In this document: one piece after another, positions 18,731 through 28,865 of the stretch
How positions within the stretch are numbered: position 1 is the stretch's first letter
Layout: every line of letters starts with the position of its first letter
DNA from: Promethearchaeota archaeon
GTDB lineage: Archaea; Asgardarchaeota; Lokiarchaeia; Sigyniarchaeales; SOKP01
Assembly: GCA_019057795.1 (NCBI GenBank)
Contig: JAHLWS010000053.1
Coordinates: 58,261-122,260 of the forward strand
Direction: 5' to 3'
Length of the DNA: 64,000 nt
Notes under the pieces: generated by a model
Database searches by the model: none
Told to the model about the DNA's origin: nothing
What the model saw: the letters and a program-made list of their open reading frames with translations, nothing else
Position numbers and translations under genes: made by a program

Positions 18731-18955
18731 ATGAAAAAAAGAGTTTTCATTAAGAAATTTTATAAAATCTTAAAAAACAAATTAAAGGAATACTTTTCAG
18801 ACGAATATGGTGGAAATCTTCTAGAATATGTTTTATTAATTGGATTAGCTTTATTCATTTTTTTTATTATAGTTGGAGTTATGACTTCTTTATTAGAATG
18901 GCCATTAGAACTATCTAGTAACCTTTGGGATGAATTTGGTGCTACTTTTACTTAA
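18731..18955 (+). CDS. Flp-like type IV pilin (class III signal)
   Basis: 74 residues with a basic N-terminus, a cleavage site for prepilin peptidase and one long hydrophobic helix. The site reads DEYG/GNLLEYVLLIG: cutting after Gly27 leaves Glu32 at +5, the residue that type IV pilins need for assembly. The mature part is about 47 residues, the size of Flp/Tad pilins. The matching prepilin peptidase, ATPase and platform proteins are at 28.9-35.2 kb, so it probably serves that machine although it lies 10 kb away. Confidence 0.75.
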   Translation: MKKRVFIKKFYKILKNKLKEYFSDEYGGNLLEYVLLIGLALFIFFIIVGVMTSLLEWPLELSSNLWDEFGATFT

Positions 18956-19027
18956 AAGAATGCCTTAAAATTGCATTCAATTAGATCAAATTTCAATCTA
19001 ATAAAATATTAAAGAAATATGAAAATT

Positions 19028-19402
19028 TCAATCAGAATTTTTTATAACTAAATTTTCAATAATTTTAATATTGTATCTTTCTGTCCAAATATGAATACTT
19101 TCTAATACATATTTTCTATCTACTTGTAAAAAATCAACAAAATCTTCAAAGGGTATTTTATTAACTCCTTTAAATAAATTCTTAATTTTATTATTAATGG
19201 TAATATCATCAGGAGGAAATAGTTCTCTCTTCTTTGCTTTCATTTTTTCTATAACATCATCAAATTTACCATAGTCAAAAAAATGTTCTACAATCCTGCT
19301 GATTACTGAAGCAGGAGTGTTTCCAAAAACACCAACTAATTCTTTTACTTGGTTCATGCTAATTTTACTTAAAGTAACCGTTGTTCTCGTTGTTTCAGTC
19401 AT
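19028..19402 (-). CDS. Small protein with an N-terminal ribbon-helix-helix-like segment
   Basis: 124 residues. Residues 5-42 (TRTTVTLSKISMNQVKELV onward to ISRIVEHFF) resemble a beta strand followed by two helices, as in ribbon-helix-helix DNA-binding proteins. The remaining part is charged and helical. It is divergent from the winged-helix gene at 19627, with a shared intergenic region holding an inverted repeat, so one of the two may regulate both. The target is unknown. Confidence 0.55.
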   Translation of the reverse strand: MTETTRTTVTLSKISMNQVKELVGVFGNTPASVISRIVEHFFDYGKFDDVIEKMKAKKRELFPPDDITINNKIKNLFKGVNKIPFEDFVDFLQVDRKYVLESIHIWTERYNIKIIENLVIKNSD

Positions 19403-19539
19403 TTTAGTAATTAAAAGATTTTAATTTACAATTATAACATTATTTTTGTCGTTTTTAAATTTATGTTAATTGATGATAATAAGGCATAAATAAGCATCTT
19501 TATATAAAACTCGATACTATAATATATCATAGAACTAGG

Positions 19540-19596
19540 CATTGGTATTTAGGTTAAAATGTCGATAAATTGTCGAATTGACAGTTAATACCAATG
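19540..19596. promoter_or_regulatory. Inverted repeat in the leader of the winged-helix gene
   Basis: CATTGGTATT (19540-19549) and AATACCAATG (19587-19596) are perfect 10-base complements separated by 37 bases, which include GTCGATAAATTGTCGAATTGAC. A TATA-like TTTATATAAAAC lies about 40 bases upstream (19499-19510), so the repeat starts near the expected transcript start. It could be an operator pair or an RNA stem. A GGAGGAA ribosome binding site follows at 19614-19620. Confidence 0.45.
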
Positions 19597-19626
19597 TTCA
19601 AAAATAAATTATTGGAGGAATAAATT

Positions 19627-19875
19627 ATGGCTAATAAAACAGAAATAGATTTTGGATATAAAGAATATTTAACACCAATTCAATATAATTTGATTAAAAC
19701 ATTACAAAATGGTGGACCTTATACTCGCAAAGCTTTAGTTAAAGAGCTAAATACTCCAAGAACTACCATATATGATAACTTGCTTAAATTGCAAAAAAGG
19801 AAGTTTATCGAAAAATTTTCAAGGAATAATGGAATGAGAGGTAGACCCCTGGTTTTTTGGAAACTAAAGAATTAG
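19627..19875 (+). CDS. Winged helix-turn-helix transcriptional regulator
   Basis: 82 residues forming a complete winged helix. LTPIQYNLIKTLQNGGPYTRKALVKEL is followed by the recognition helix TPRTTIYDNLLKLQKR and a basic wing ending in RGRPLVFW. It has no ligand or dimerisation domain beyond this. A GGAGGAA ribosome binding site stands six bases before the ATG. The inverted repeat in its leader suggests self-regulation or joint control of the divergent gene at 19028. Confidence 0.75.
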   Translation: MANKTEIDFGYKEYLTPIQYNLIKTLQNGGPYTRKALVKELNTPRTTIYDNLLKLQKRKFIEKFSRNNGMRGRPLVFWKLKN

Positions 19876-20169
19876 ATTTTTAGAACTTTTTCTTTTTCAG
19901 TTTTTTTTATTATTTATTGAATAATTAATAATATTATTAAAAGCTCCAAAATTTCCATTGCAGGTTTTAATTATAAAACAGTAAGAAATTTATGTATATA
20001 GATTATAAAGCAGCCCCAGTTTTAAATTACTCATAGATATTTAAATTATTCTATTAATGAATTAATTTACTAAAATAAACTTTTGTTAAAAGCTTAAGAT
20101 TTTGCAGTGGAAAAATAGGAGTACACAAATCTTATTATATTCATACTAATTTGATTGTTTTTTAGAACA

Positions 20170-21987
20170 CTATTTAGGAATATAATAGTATTCATTAATT
20201 CTTTTTTGATAAGCATCTTTAGTACTACCAGTCTTATTAATTCGAGGCCGTTTCGTCAAATTATCTCTTCTAAAAGTGATTCCCATCAATTTTAAAAATA
20301 AATTAAATCCGTCTCTTAAATTTAATGGGGCAAAAGCCTTACCTTCTAACCCAGGTATTCCTTCAAATACTAAAATAGAATCCGCTATAAAATCTTGGGT
20401 TATAATATCATGTTCGACTACAAAGGCTGATTTCTTTAATTCTTCAATGGATTTTCTTAACAGTTGAGCTACTTGTAATCTCATTTCAACATCTAGAAAA
20501 GCAGATGGCTCATCTAACAAATAAATATCAGCTTCAGTTGATAAACAATTGGCTATAGCCACCCTTTGTAATTCGCCACCACTTAATTCAGAAAACCTTC
20601 GTTCTTTAATTTCTTCTAATTTTAAGCCATTTATTAATCGTTTTTTGTAGGATTGACTTAGATACGGAGCCAATCTAATCTTATTGACAATTTCAGAAAC
20701 AAATCTTGATTCAATTTTAATATATTGAGGTTTGATTGAAACTTTTAACTTTTTACTTTCAGCGTTTTCAAAATTAGTCTGATTTTCATTATTAGATTTT
20801 ATTTTATTAGCTATTAAATCGATGAATGTAGATTTGCCAATTCCATTAGCCCCAAGAATACCTATAATTTCGCCAGCGTGGATTTCACTCCCATCTACGG
20901 TTAGATGGAAATCACCTAATGTTTTTTCTAAATCCTCATAAGAGAGTACAATAACTCCAGAATCAAATGACGAATCTATAGGTGGTCTTTCATGAAATCG
21001 AATTGGTTCATTTCTAATTCTTACATTTTCATCTTTAATATACCCATTTAAATAAATATTAATGCCTACTCTTACGCCTTGAGGGTGTGATATAATTCCA
21101 TATGCTCCAGGAATTCCATAAAGTAGGGATATATAATCGCTTAAGTAGTCTAATATTGCTAAGTCGTGTTCAACAACTACAACGGTTTTATCGTTATCCG
21201 TAAGAGATCTAATCAATTTAGCCATGTTAATCCTTTCACTAACATCTAAATAAGAGCTAGGTTCATCAATAAGATATACATCTGCATCTTTGAGATAAGC
21301 GGCAGCAATGGCAACCCTTTGCAACTCACCACCCGATAAAACAGATATGTTTCTATCTAAGATTTCATTAAGGTTAAGTTGCTTAACAATTGTATCTAAA
21401 CGATCATTAACATCGTTTTTTTTTAATAAATTAAAAACTTTTCCTGAAACATGTTTAGGTATAAGAGTAATATTTTGAGGCTTATGAACAATCTTAGATT
21501 TTTTAGTAAACAACTCTATAAAATACTGCTGCAATTCTGAGCCTTTAAAGAAATTAATTATAATATCATTACTTGGAACCTCATCATTAAACCTTCCAAG
21601 ATTCATTCTTAACTCTCCTGATAATATATTTAACATAGTACTTTTCCCTATCCCATTTTGACCTATTAATCCCAGTACCTTTCCTTTCTTAGGAATGGCC
21701 ATTCTAAATAAGGAAAATTGATCTGGGCCATAACGATAAGTCATTTGGTTTTTTAATGGATCTGGTAAATTAACAATGTTTATTGCATTAAAAGGACATT
21801 TTTTTATACAAATTCCACACCCAGTACATAGACTCTCTGTTATTATTACATTTTTCCCTTCCGGGCTTAATTCTATAGTTTTTTCTCCTGTTCTTACCTT
21901 TGGACAATATTTAATGCATGGTTTTTCCCCAAAAGGGCTACATTTATCAGGTTTACAGCGATCTTTATTAAGTACAGCGATTCTCAA
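20170..21987 (-). CDS. abcE1: ABCE1/Rli1 ribosome-recycling ATPase
   Basis: ABCE1 splits ribosomes after termination. The N-terminal ferredoxin-like domain has cysteines 11, 16, 24, 28 and 54, 57, 60, 64 for two 4Fe-4S clusters. Two ABC ATPase domains follow, with Walker A GQNGIGKST (109-117) and GANGIGKST, signature LSGGELQRVAIA in both, and Walker B DVYLIDEPSSYLD and DIYLLDEPSAFLD. The 605-residue length and all landmarks are standard. It is divergent from lysS across an 86-base gap. Confidence 0.97.
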   Translation of the reverse strand: MRIAVLNKDRCKPDKCSPFGEKPCIKYCPKVRTGEKTIELSPEGKNVIITESLCTGCGICIKKCPFNAINIVNLPDPLKNQMTYRYGPDQFSLFRMAIPKKGKVLGLIGQNGIGKSTMLNILSGELRMNLGRFNDEVPSNDIIINFFKGSELQQYFIELFTKKSKIVHKPQNITLIPKHVSGKVFNLLKKNDVNDRLDTIVKQLNLNEILDRNISVLSGGELQRVAIAAAYLKDADVYLIDEPSSYLDVSERINMAKLIRSLTDNDKTVVVVEHDLAILDYLSDYISLLYGIPGAYGIISHPQGVRVGINIYLNGYIKDENVRIRNEPIRFHERPPIDSSFDSGVIVLSYEDLEKTLGDFHLTVDGSEIHAGEIIGILGANGIGKSTFIDLIANKIKSNNENQTNFENAESKKLKVSIKPQYIKIESRFVSEIVNKIRLAPYLSQSYKKRLINGLKLEEIKERRFSELSGGELQRVAIANCLSTEADIYLLDEPSAFLDVEMRLQVAQLLRKSIEELKKSAFVVEHDIITQDFIADSILVFEGIPGLEGKAFAPLNLRDGFNLFLKLMGITFRRDNLTKRPRINKTGSTKDAYQKRINEYYYIPK

Positions 21988-22073
21988 AACTTTTTCACCA
22001 CTTTTTAAAATAATAAATGATAAATAATTTTTATCATTTACTCGGCTTAGGTTTAATTAATTAGTGAAATAAT

Positions 22074-23801
22074 TTGGTAAATAAGTTATTAGTACATTGG
22101 CTAGAAGAAACAGTGGATAAAATTTCTGAAAGAAATTTAACAGAATTAACTCTGTCTACTGGAAAAACCCCTTCAGGACACGTTCATATCGGAATTTTAA
22201 GAGAAATAATTATCTGCGACGCTTTAAGAAGAGTATTTGAAGAAAAGGGCCCTAAAATAAATTCTTATCTATTTATGGATGATTTTGACGCAGCTAAAAG
22301 GTTTCCACATTACATCGATAAGACATTTCAGAAAGAGTATTTAGGAAAACCATTTGCTTTAATACCCTGTCCTTTTGAAAATTGTGGATGTGAGAGTTAT
22401 GGAACACATTTTGGAAATGAGTTAATTTCCACCTTTAAGTATTTTGGTATAAAAAATGAAATTATATGGACTTATAGATTGTACCAAAAAAAAGAAATGC
22501 AAGAAAAAATAAAAATTTCTCTAGATAATACAAACCAAATTAAGGAGATTTTAAAAAAATTTATTCTACCTACTTTAGATGATGAACGGAAAAAATTATT
22601 CAAAGAAACGCAAAAAACATGGATACCTGTAATGGCAATTTGCGATAAATGTGAAAAAATACAGGATCGAGACAAAGATGGCACAATACACCCTAATAGG
22701 GTAATAAAATATTTAAACAAAGAACACGAGGTCTTATATGAATGTCCTGCATGTAGCTATAAGGGAAGAGTATCCATTTATAGTGGTAAACTAAAATTAA
22801 ATTGGCGGATCGATTGGCCTGCTAAATGGGCGTTATTTAAGGCTACTTGTGAACCAGCGGGAAAGGATCATAGCGTAAAAGGAGGCGCATACGATACCGG
22901 GTTAGAAATATGCCAAAAAATTTTTAAATATGAAGGGCCAATAAAACTTCCCTATGAATGGTTAAGATTAGGGAAACAAGATATGAAAACTTCAAAGGGT
23001 ATAGTTTTTACTCCACAAAAATATTTAGAATTAGCAGATCCAGAACTTTATAGAATGTTAATCTTAAGAACAAACCCTATGAAGCATATATCTTTAAGAA
23101 TTGAAGAGATTCCTCAATATTATGATTATTACGAAAAAATGGAAAATATATTTTATTCTCTCGAACAACCCGAATCTAAGGAAGAATATAATTTTTATAA
23201 GTATCTCTATCCATTAACCAAAGTTAACGATATTCTTGATACAAAACCAATCAGAATGCCATCAAAACTTTTAATTTTTCTTTCACAAATGCAAAATATA
23301 TTGAGTTTAGAAAAATTATATGAAAAGGGAATATCATCTTTAAGAGATAAGAAAATTCAAAATGCTATTTCGATAGATGAATTTAAATTCCTCTTAAAAA
23401 GAACGGAAAATTGGATTAATGAAGTTAAAAAATTAATTGAGAGTATAAAAGATGACAAGGTTAAAAGAAATATTTTGAGTAAAATTGACATTTTTACGAT
23501 TCCCGAAACAATAGACAACAATCTCATTAAAAGCTTAAGTGAAGACCAATTGGGAGGCCTAATGTTGTTTAGATCTTATTTTGTGCAAAATAATGATCTA
23601 GACGCTGATTCAATTCAAAACAAGATTTTTACTATAGCTAAAGAAGAGCAAGAGATTCCACCAAGAAAAATGTTTGAAGTCTTTTACCTAATCTTATTAG
23701 GGAAAAAGTTTGGACCCCGATTAGGACCATTTTTATTGATGATAGATAAAACTTGGTTTTTAAAGAGATTAAATCAAATACTCGACGAAGACCATAGATA
23801 A
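22074..23801 (+). CDS. lysS: Class I lysyl-tRNA synthetase
   Basis: Charges tRNA-Lys with lysine; the class I form is typical of archaea. The HIGH motif is HVHIG (residues 36-40) after TGKTPSG. The KMSKS motif appears as MKTSKG near residue 305. A zinc-like insert has CDKC and CPAC (about residues 190-227). TTG at 22074 is the start: GTGA lies just upstream and no other start precedes the HIGH motif. 575 residues. Its tRNA-Lys(TTT) substrate, at 57897, is heavily intron-split. Confidence 0.95.
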   Translation: MVNKLLVHWLEETVDKISERNLTELTLSTGKTPSGHVHIGILREIIICDALRRVFEEKGPKINSYLFMDDFDAAKRFPHYIDKTFQKEYLGKPFALIPCPFENCGCESYGTHFGNELISTFKYFGIKNEIIWTYRLYQKKEMQEKIKISLDNTNQIKEILKKFILPTLDDERKKLFKETQKTWIPVMAICDKCEKIQDRDKDGTIHPNRVIKYLNKEHEVLYECPACSYKGRVSIYSGKLKLNWRIDWPAKWALFKATCEPAGKDHSVKGGAYDTGLEICQKIFKYEGPIKLPYEWLRLGKQDMKTSKGIVFTPQKYLELADPELYRMLILRTNPMKHISLRIEEIPQYYDYYEKMENIFYSLEQPESKEEYNFYKYLYPLTKVNDILDTKPIRMPSKLLIFLSQMQNILSLEKLYEKGISSLRDKKIQNAISIDEFKFLLKRTENWINEVKKLIESIKDDKVKRNILSKIDIFTIPETIDNNLIKSLSEDQLGGLMLFRSYFVQNNDLDADSIQNKIFTIAKEEQEIPPRKMFEVFYLILLGKKFGPRLGPFLLMIDKTWFLKRLNQILDEDHR

Positions 23802-23821
23802 GGAAAAAAATAAATATTAAT

Positions 23822-24007
23822 CTAACGTGGTTCTTCAGTTTTCTTTTTTCTTTTCCACTTATACCATTTCTTTTTTTCTTGTAGCTTCATATAGCAATCA
23901 GAACAATAAGTAATACCCTCTTCAATAATTTGGTCGCACTTCTTACAATGCTTATGTGGAAAAATATATTCTTCTGACTTCTTTTTGTATCTTTCGTATT
24001 TACTCAA
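23822..24007 (-). CDS. Small zinc-ribbon protein
   Basis: 61 residues with one zinc ribbon (HKHCKKCDQII then YCSDCY: C-x2-C and C-x2-C, preceded by histidines) and a very basic, Trp-rich tail (KKWYKWKRKKK). The shape resembles small archaeal DUF2116-type proteins but lacks a membrane span. Nucleic-acid or ribosome binding is plausible from the charge. It ends 20 bases from lysS, convergent. Confidence 0.6.
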   Translation of the reverse strand: MSKYERYKKKSEEYIFPHKHCKKCDQIIEEGITYCSDCYMKLQEKKKWYKWKRKKKTEEPR

Positions 24008-24052
24008 TTTAAATCTCCAAACAAGTATTAATTAATTTATATAAGTGATAAA

Positions 24053-25312
24053 TTATAACTTTTTCACTCCAGAAACTATTTTTATTCTAAAAAATTGAGC
24101 TTTCTTTAACTTTTGTCTTATTTCTAAAGGATGCAAGGGGAAATGTGAGAGGAAAGTTTCTTTATTATCTATTACATTATTTAAATTATACTTCCAATCA
24201 TGTAGGACTTTATCGATTTTCTCTGGGTTTACTAAAGCAAATACAGATCCTCCCCCTCCCGCACCTGTTAATTTTGCCGCATAAACATTAGGATGATCTT
24301 CAATTAAACTTATTAAAATATTATTAGCTAATCCAATTCCATGGATAAACCCAACATATCTCATTATGTCATTCAAGATGGCTGTATTTTCTCTAAAATA
24401 TTTTCCTAACAAATTCCAATCCTGTTTCATTATCGCAAAACGGGATTTCCAAGAAATTTCTGCTAGTTTTTTATAACTATTTAAAATTTTTGGGTCTTTA
24501 TGTAAATATACATTTCTTAATTTCTCATGAACGCTTCCACTTTCATGCGATACCCCAGAAAAACAAATAATAATTGGTAAACTTTTAATATCATATAATA
24601 AATCAATTCTATCATAAATTGCTAAAGGTTCCATTGAAAGCTCCTTATGATGCAATTTTCCATAATAAGAACAAAAACTTAGCCCTCCCCTAGCTATTAC
24701 ATAGCGATCTCCATATCCCGCAGTTATTTTTAAATCGTCATCTTCGACTTTAGTCGCCATTTCTGCAATGATATCTCTATTTATTGGAAAATCCTCTTTA
24801 TTTATGCATGTTAAATTTTTATATAATCCAAAATATTTTGCAAAACCATATAAAATAGCGATTATTATTGCTGCACTCCCGCCTAACCCACTTTGGCGAG
24901 GTATAGTAGTTATTATACCAATTTCAAAATTATTATTTTTAAATTTCTCCAAAAACACAGAGCATGTTTTAATAAATCTATAAACGCTAGCATAAAAAAG
25001 TTTAAAATCTTCATTATATTTTTTTTTAAACTCTAAAATTTGTTTTGAAATTACTTCTTCTTTCTCAATTTGAACAATAATATTATCTGATATATTTTTA
25101 ATTGAATATAATTTTACAAAGCTAGAATCTACCCTACTTTTTATATAAACAAATGCTGATAATGGATTATTTACACCATTGATTGCTACAGAGGGCATCC
25201 AAAAATCCCCTTCTACCGCATCTAAGGGATTTATTAGATTAATCCTCGATGGAGCTTGAACAACAACCTCAGGATTTAGGTTATTAATAAAATATAAGAT
25301 TTGCTTTAACAT
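24053..25312 (-). CDS. GHMP family kinase
   Basis: A small-molecule kinase of the galactokinase/homoserine/mevalonate/phosphomevalonate superfamily. Motif 1 is APSRINLINP near residue 20. Motif 2, the ATP-binding PRQSGLGGSAAI, is near residue 138. Motif 3, KLTGAGGGGSVFAL, is near residue 352. APSRINL and the overall 419-residue length are closest to sugar-1-kinase or glucuronokinase-like members rather than mevalonate kinase, but the substrate cannot be read from the sequence. Divergent from the unknown gene at 25531. Confidence 0.85.
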   Translation of the reverse strand: MLKQILYFINNLNPEVVVQAPSRINLINPLDAVEGDFWMPSVAINGVNNPLSAFVYIKSRVDSSFVKLYSIKNISDNIIVQIEKEEVISKQILEFKKKYNEDFKLFYASVYRFIKTCSVFLEKFKNNNFEIGIITTIPRQSGLGGSAAIIIAILYGFAKYFGLYKNLTCINKEDFPINRDIIAEMATKVEDDDLKITAGYGDRYVIARGGLSFCSYYGKLHHKELSMEPLAIYDRIDLLYDIKSLPIIICFSGVSHESGSVHEKLRNVYLHKDPKILNSYKKLAEISWKSRFAIMKQDWNLLGKYFRENTAILNDIMRYVGFIHGIGLANNILISLIEDHPNVYAAKLTGAGGGGSVFALVNPEKIDKVLHDWKYNLNNVIDNKETFLSHFPLHPLEIRQKLKKAQFFRIKIVSGVKKL

Positions 25313-25530
25313 TTTAATAACGCTTCTTGATGTTTAATTGATTATTTTAAAAAAATTGATTTAAACTAGTCTTGTTTTATAGAATTTTTAATCCTATAAA
25401 GAAATTTTATATAATACTTATAATATTTTTTTACTTTTTCTGAACTTAAAAGTTATTAAAATCTCTCTTTAAATTGGAATCTGTAAAAAAATGCTAAGTT
25501 TTTATAATTTCAACAAAGAAATTTTATGAC

Positions 25531-26667
25531 ATGGTTAAAAAAGGCAAGTTCAAATTACTCTCCTTTTTAATTGAGAATCAATTAATTTATTATAAAAGTT
25601 TAAACAAAAATAAAAAATTAGTAGCTTTTTCAATTATAGAGACTAATAGTCTACTAAAAATAATTCCAATTCTTAATGATTTCCTTAAAAAAAGGTTTCT
25701 GCTTTATTATTCAATTCAGATTAATATCCCTAAAAAAAGAAGAAAATTAATTATATTAAATTTTATTAGTAATGATAAAAATAGAATTGTAAAATTTTTT
25801 AGTTTAATTTATCAACAAATAAGTGAATGCGATAAATCTGCTAAGTTTTTGAAAAAACGTTATTTAAAAAGACAGTTTTTACATGTTATTTCAAATAAGA
25901 TTAATGTAGATATGAACACTATGAAATTAGGAGATTCATTAATATTAAAACATGATGATGATTTACAATTTTTACATTTTTATCAAATAAATTGCCCTTT
26001 TATAGAAAATAAAAGCGTTTCTTTGCATAATTTACTAAAATTACTCAATAATTTTAACCGGAAAGGATTTTTGATCTTTAATATAAAGGTTAATAACAAA
26101 GAAGAGCTCATATACCACACTTATTTTATCGACATCAAATATGAAAAAAATAATTCTTCACTGGACATTGAAAAGGAAGTTAATTCTCTGTTTAATTGTG
26201 AACTATTTAAAAATATAGAAGTAAATTTGAAACTCCTTTATTGTATTTTATGGAGGACTAACATTTCTGAGATTTATTACAATTTAGAAAACGGAGTTAA
26301 TCTATTTTTATCTTTAAGCCAATTCAATTTTCAAAAATTATCAAAGTTCAATACTCAGTTTGAAAAGGCTTTGCAATTGAATCAAATTAATTTTCATAGA
26401 TTGAACCGAAATCTCTTATTGATTGAAGATAAAATTCTATTTTTAATTTTTAAAGATTTTCATCGCGAAGATATTTTGAGACTTTTAGAAAAATTCTATT
26501 CAAGATATTTTGTAATTATTTTAATTTTAAATCGGGACGAGTATAAAAAGTTATTAGATGTTAATAAAATAAAGTTCTTGGAGAATCTAAAAACTTTGAA
26601 CTATATGGATTTTGTGAAACTCAATTTTTCAGTTTTGAAAAATGAATATGTATTAAAAAATTCCTAA
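25531..26667 (+). CDS. Hypothetical protein
   Basis: 378 residues, not recognised. Very rich in Leu, Ile, Asn, Phe and Lys, apparently alpha/beta, without membrane spans, cysteine clusters or a P-loop. A basic [11 protein letters not shown] stretch lies near residue 110. Its last 15 bases overlap the end of uL23 on the other strand. Isolated on the plus strand, it occupies the place where uL2 would normally follow uL23. Confidence 0.6.
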   Translation: MVKKGKFKLLSFLIENQLIYYKSLNKNKKLVAFSIIETNSLLKIIPILNDFLKKRFLLYYSIQINIPKKRRKLIILNFISNDKNRIVKFFSLIYQQISECDKSAKFLKKRYLKRQFLHVISNKINVDMNTMKLGDSLILKHDDDLQFLHFYQINCPFIENKSVSLHNLLKLLNNFNRKGFLIFNIKVNNKEELIYHTYFIDIKYEKNNSSLDIEKEVNSLFNCELFKNIEVNLKLLYCILWRTNISEIYYNLENGVNLFLSLSQFNFQKLSKFNTQFEKALQLNQINFHRLNRNLLLIEDKILFLIFKDFHREDILRLLEKFYSRYFVIILILNRDEYKKLLDVNKIKFLENLKTLNYMDFVKLNFSVLKNEYVLKNS

Positions 26668-26916
26668 ATCAATAGCAATATCTTGAGCAGAATAATCTGA
26701 GCGTAGTTTAATTAGGGCTTTTTTTTCTCCTCGAGGAGTAATTATTGTATTAACCTTTATCACTTTTACATTATGAATTTTTTCTATAGCTTGTTTAATT
26801 TGACTTTTATTAGCTCTTTTATGAACAATAAAAACCAATTTATTTTCTCTCTCAATTAGATCAAATGTCTTTTCCGTTATTAAAGGTCTTTGAATAATTT
26901 TATAATATCTTTCCAT
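26653..26916 (-). CDS. rpl23: Large ribosomal subunit protein uL23
   Basis: 87 residues. It has the family opening [11 protein letters not shown], and [26 protein letters not shown] is the conserved C-terminal sheet. It binds 23S rRNA at the exit tunnel, where the signal recognition particle docks. Last gene of a three-gene operon after uL3 and uL4, separated from uL4 by 1 base. In most archaea uL2 follows; here the operon ends. Confidence 0.95.
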   Translation of the reverse strand: MERYYKIIQRPLITEKTFDLIERENKLVFIVHKRANKSQIKQAIEKIHNVKVIKVNTIITPRGEKKALIKLRSDYSAQDIAIDLGIF

Positions 26917-26917
26917 T

Positions 26918-27706
26918 TTAAATTAACGCCTCATAATTCTTTAAATCATTAAAAGCAGATTGAGCCCATAGAATTAATCGTCCTGACAACCCTCCTGGTG
27001 CTAAATTGGCGATTGACAAATTTTCAAACTTAACAACATCCACTCCCGGAATATTTCTTGAAGCCTTTACTATTCCGAAATCGTCTTTTATAACAACTAA
27101 AATACTTTTTTTATTTTTGTATTTACGTCCTCTCCTTTTCCCTTTTCCGGCTCTAATTTTTTTGCCTTCTTTAACCTTAACCAGGTCATCTTCCAAACCT
27201 AATTCAGAGAGGATTGAATACATTAATTTCGTTTTTTTAACAGTTTGAATTTTATCATCAATTACTAATGGTATTTCTGGGACTTTATCAATGAGATGAC
27301 CTCGGTTTTTAACCCAATCTAAATCGCCAGAAGCAGAAATCGCGGAAATTAATGATAATTTGTTTACCTTTTTATTTATTTTTTTCTTAACAATTTTCTC
27401 TGTTTTAATAGGGTGTGCCCTTCTTCCGCCTTTTGCGAAAGGAACCCTCCCAACATTCCGAGCTGTGGGGAATCCTGAACCCTTTATTCGTGGAGCCCTT
27501 GAGACTCCATGTCCTGTGCCCCAGCCCTTAGCTGTATTTCTTAACCCTGCTCTCTTATTTCTACCTTGAACTTGTTTATTTCTACTGAAAGAAATTTCAC
27601 TTGCTTTTCGAATTAGATCTTTTCTAGGTTTTGTACTAAATATTCTTGGCATATCAACTAAAATTTTTTTTTTACCATCTAAATCATAAACATTAACTTT
27701 CTCCAT
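26918..27706 (-). CDS. rpl4: Large ribosomal subunit protein uL4
   Basis: 262 residues, archaeal type. The extended loop that lines the exit tunnel is clear ([19 protein letters not shown], then [30 protein letters not shown]). The C-terminal [25 protein letters not shown] is equally typical. It lies 7 bases after uL3 and 1 base before uL23. Confidence 0.96.
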   Translation of the reverse strand: MEKVNVYDLDGKKKILVDMPRIFSTKPRKDLIRKASEISFSRNKQVQGRNKRAGLRNTAKGWGTGHGVSRAPRIKGSGFPTARNVGRVPFAKGGRRAHPIKTEKIVKKKINKKVNKLSLISAISASGDLDWVKNRGHLIDKVPEIPLVIDDKIQTVKKTKLMYSILSELGLEDDLVKVKEGKKIRAGKGKRRGRKYKNKKSILVVIKDDFGIVKASRNIPGVDVVKFENLSIANLAPGGLSGRLILWAQSAFNDLKNYEALI

Positions 27707-27713
27707 AAAATCA

Positions 27714-28733
27714 CTATTTTCTTTGTTGACTTTCTCTACTAATAAATGTTATTTCTGGTGATTTAACCATAAACGACTTTACTGGTCTTATTGTTTTTCT
27801 TATTCTAATTAACCGATTTTTTGGTCCCGGTATGGATCCTAACACAAGAAGATATTCTCCGTTAACTTTGCCATATCTAATGAAACCCCCCTTAGGGTTT
27901 ATTTCTTCTTCATTTTCTCCAATGACCATAATTCGTTTATGATATTCCGTTCTTTGATGATACCCCATTTGCCCAGGACGCGGAACTGTATAAAGAACTC
28001 GGGCCGGATGCCAAGGACCTATACACGCTACAACTCTTCTAGCTTTACTATTTTTTCGGGTTAATATTTTCACGCCATATCTTTTAACGGGCCCTTGAAA
28101 TCCTTTTCCTTTTGTAACGGCTAATATATCAACCAATTCACCTTCTATTAAAACATCCCTTGCCTTAATTTCTTTACCTAAATATTCTAAAGCAAAATTA
28201 AATTCATCTATTGGGGATCCAATAGAGTTCAACTTAATTTCAATAATATCGGGCTTTTTTCTTGGTAAAGATGTAAGATGCGGTTGAGTTTGAAAAATCC
28301 CTCTAATATCACTTGTGTTATTTAAGGTTTTAGAGAGTTTTTTTTTAATTTCATCATAATTGTATTTTTCGAAATTCGGAATGTTAATTTTGCGAGTAAG
28401 ATAATTATTTAATTCAGTAGAAAAAATATCTCCCTCTATATATTTTCCATACTCATCTTCATTATAAATTCTAATTCCAATGAGGATTAAAGGAGGAACT
28501 TCAATAACTGTAACTGGTTTCATCAATTCTTTTCCATAATAAGGACTATTTTTTTGATCTTCTATATATGTAATATGAGTCATACCTGCTTTGAAACCAG
28601 CAAACCCTAAAAATATAACATTTTTAGATGTATCTAACCAGTGTCTTACCCTACCTTTAGCAGATGTGGCTCTTTTTCTAGGAAGAAACGCTAATGAACC
28701 GTGTCTTGGAGCATGTTTTTTGCGGTGACCCAT
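27714..28733 (-). CDS. rpl3: Large ribosomal subunit protein uL3
   Basis: 339 residues, archaeal/eukaryotic type. It opens with GHRKKHAPRHGSLAFLPRKRA, and has VTKGKGFQGPVKRYGVK and the histidine-finger region WHPARVLYTVPRPGQMGYHQRTEYHKR near the peptidyl transferase centre. First gene of the uL3-uL4-uL23 operon, with promoter in the 132-base divergent gap shared with the secretion ATPase. Confidence 0.96.
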   Translation of the reverse strand: MGHRKKHAPRHGSLAFLPRKRATSAKGRVRHWLDTSKNVIFLGFAGFKAGMTHITYIEDQKNSPYYGKELMKPVTVIEVPPLILIGIRIYNEDEYGKYIEGDIFSTELNNYLTRKINIPNFEKYNYDEIKKKLSKTLNNTSDIRGIFQTQPHLTSLPRKKPDIIEIKLNSIGSPIDEFNFALEYLGKEIKARDVLIEGELVDILAVTKGKGFQGPVKRYGVKILTRKNSKARRVVACIGPWHPARVLYTVPRPGQMGYHQRTEYHKRIMVIGENEEEINPKGGFIRYGKVNGEYLLVLGSIPGPKNRLIRIRKTIRPVKSFMVKSPEITFISRESQQRK

Positions 28734-28865
28734 ATGTAATCACTTACGACTTTAAAACTCTAAATTATTTAAAATAAAAAAAGTTTTGCATTCAATCATA
28801 AAATTTAAATTCCTTAAATTAAAAAAATGGGCTTTTTAAATTTATGTTATAAAAAAAATAGATAG

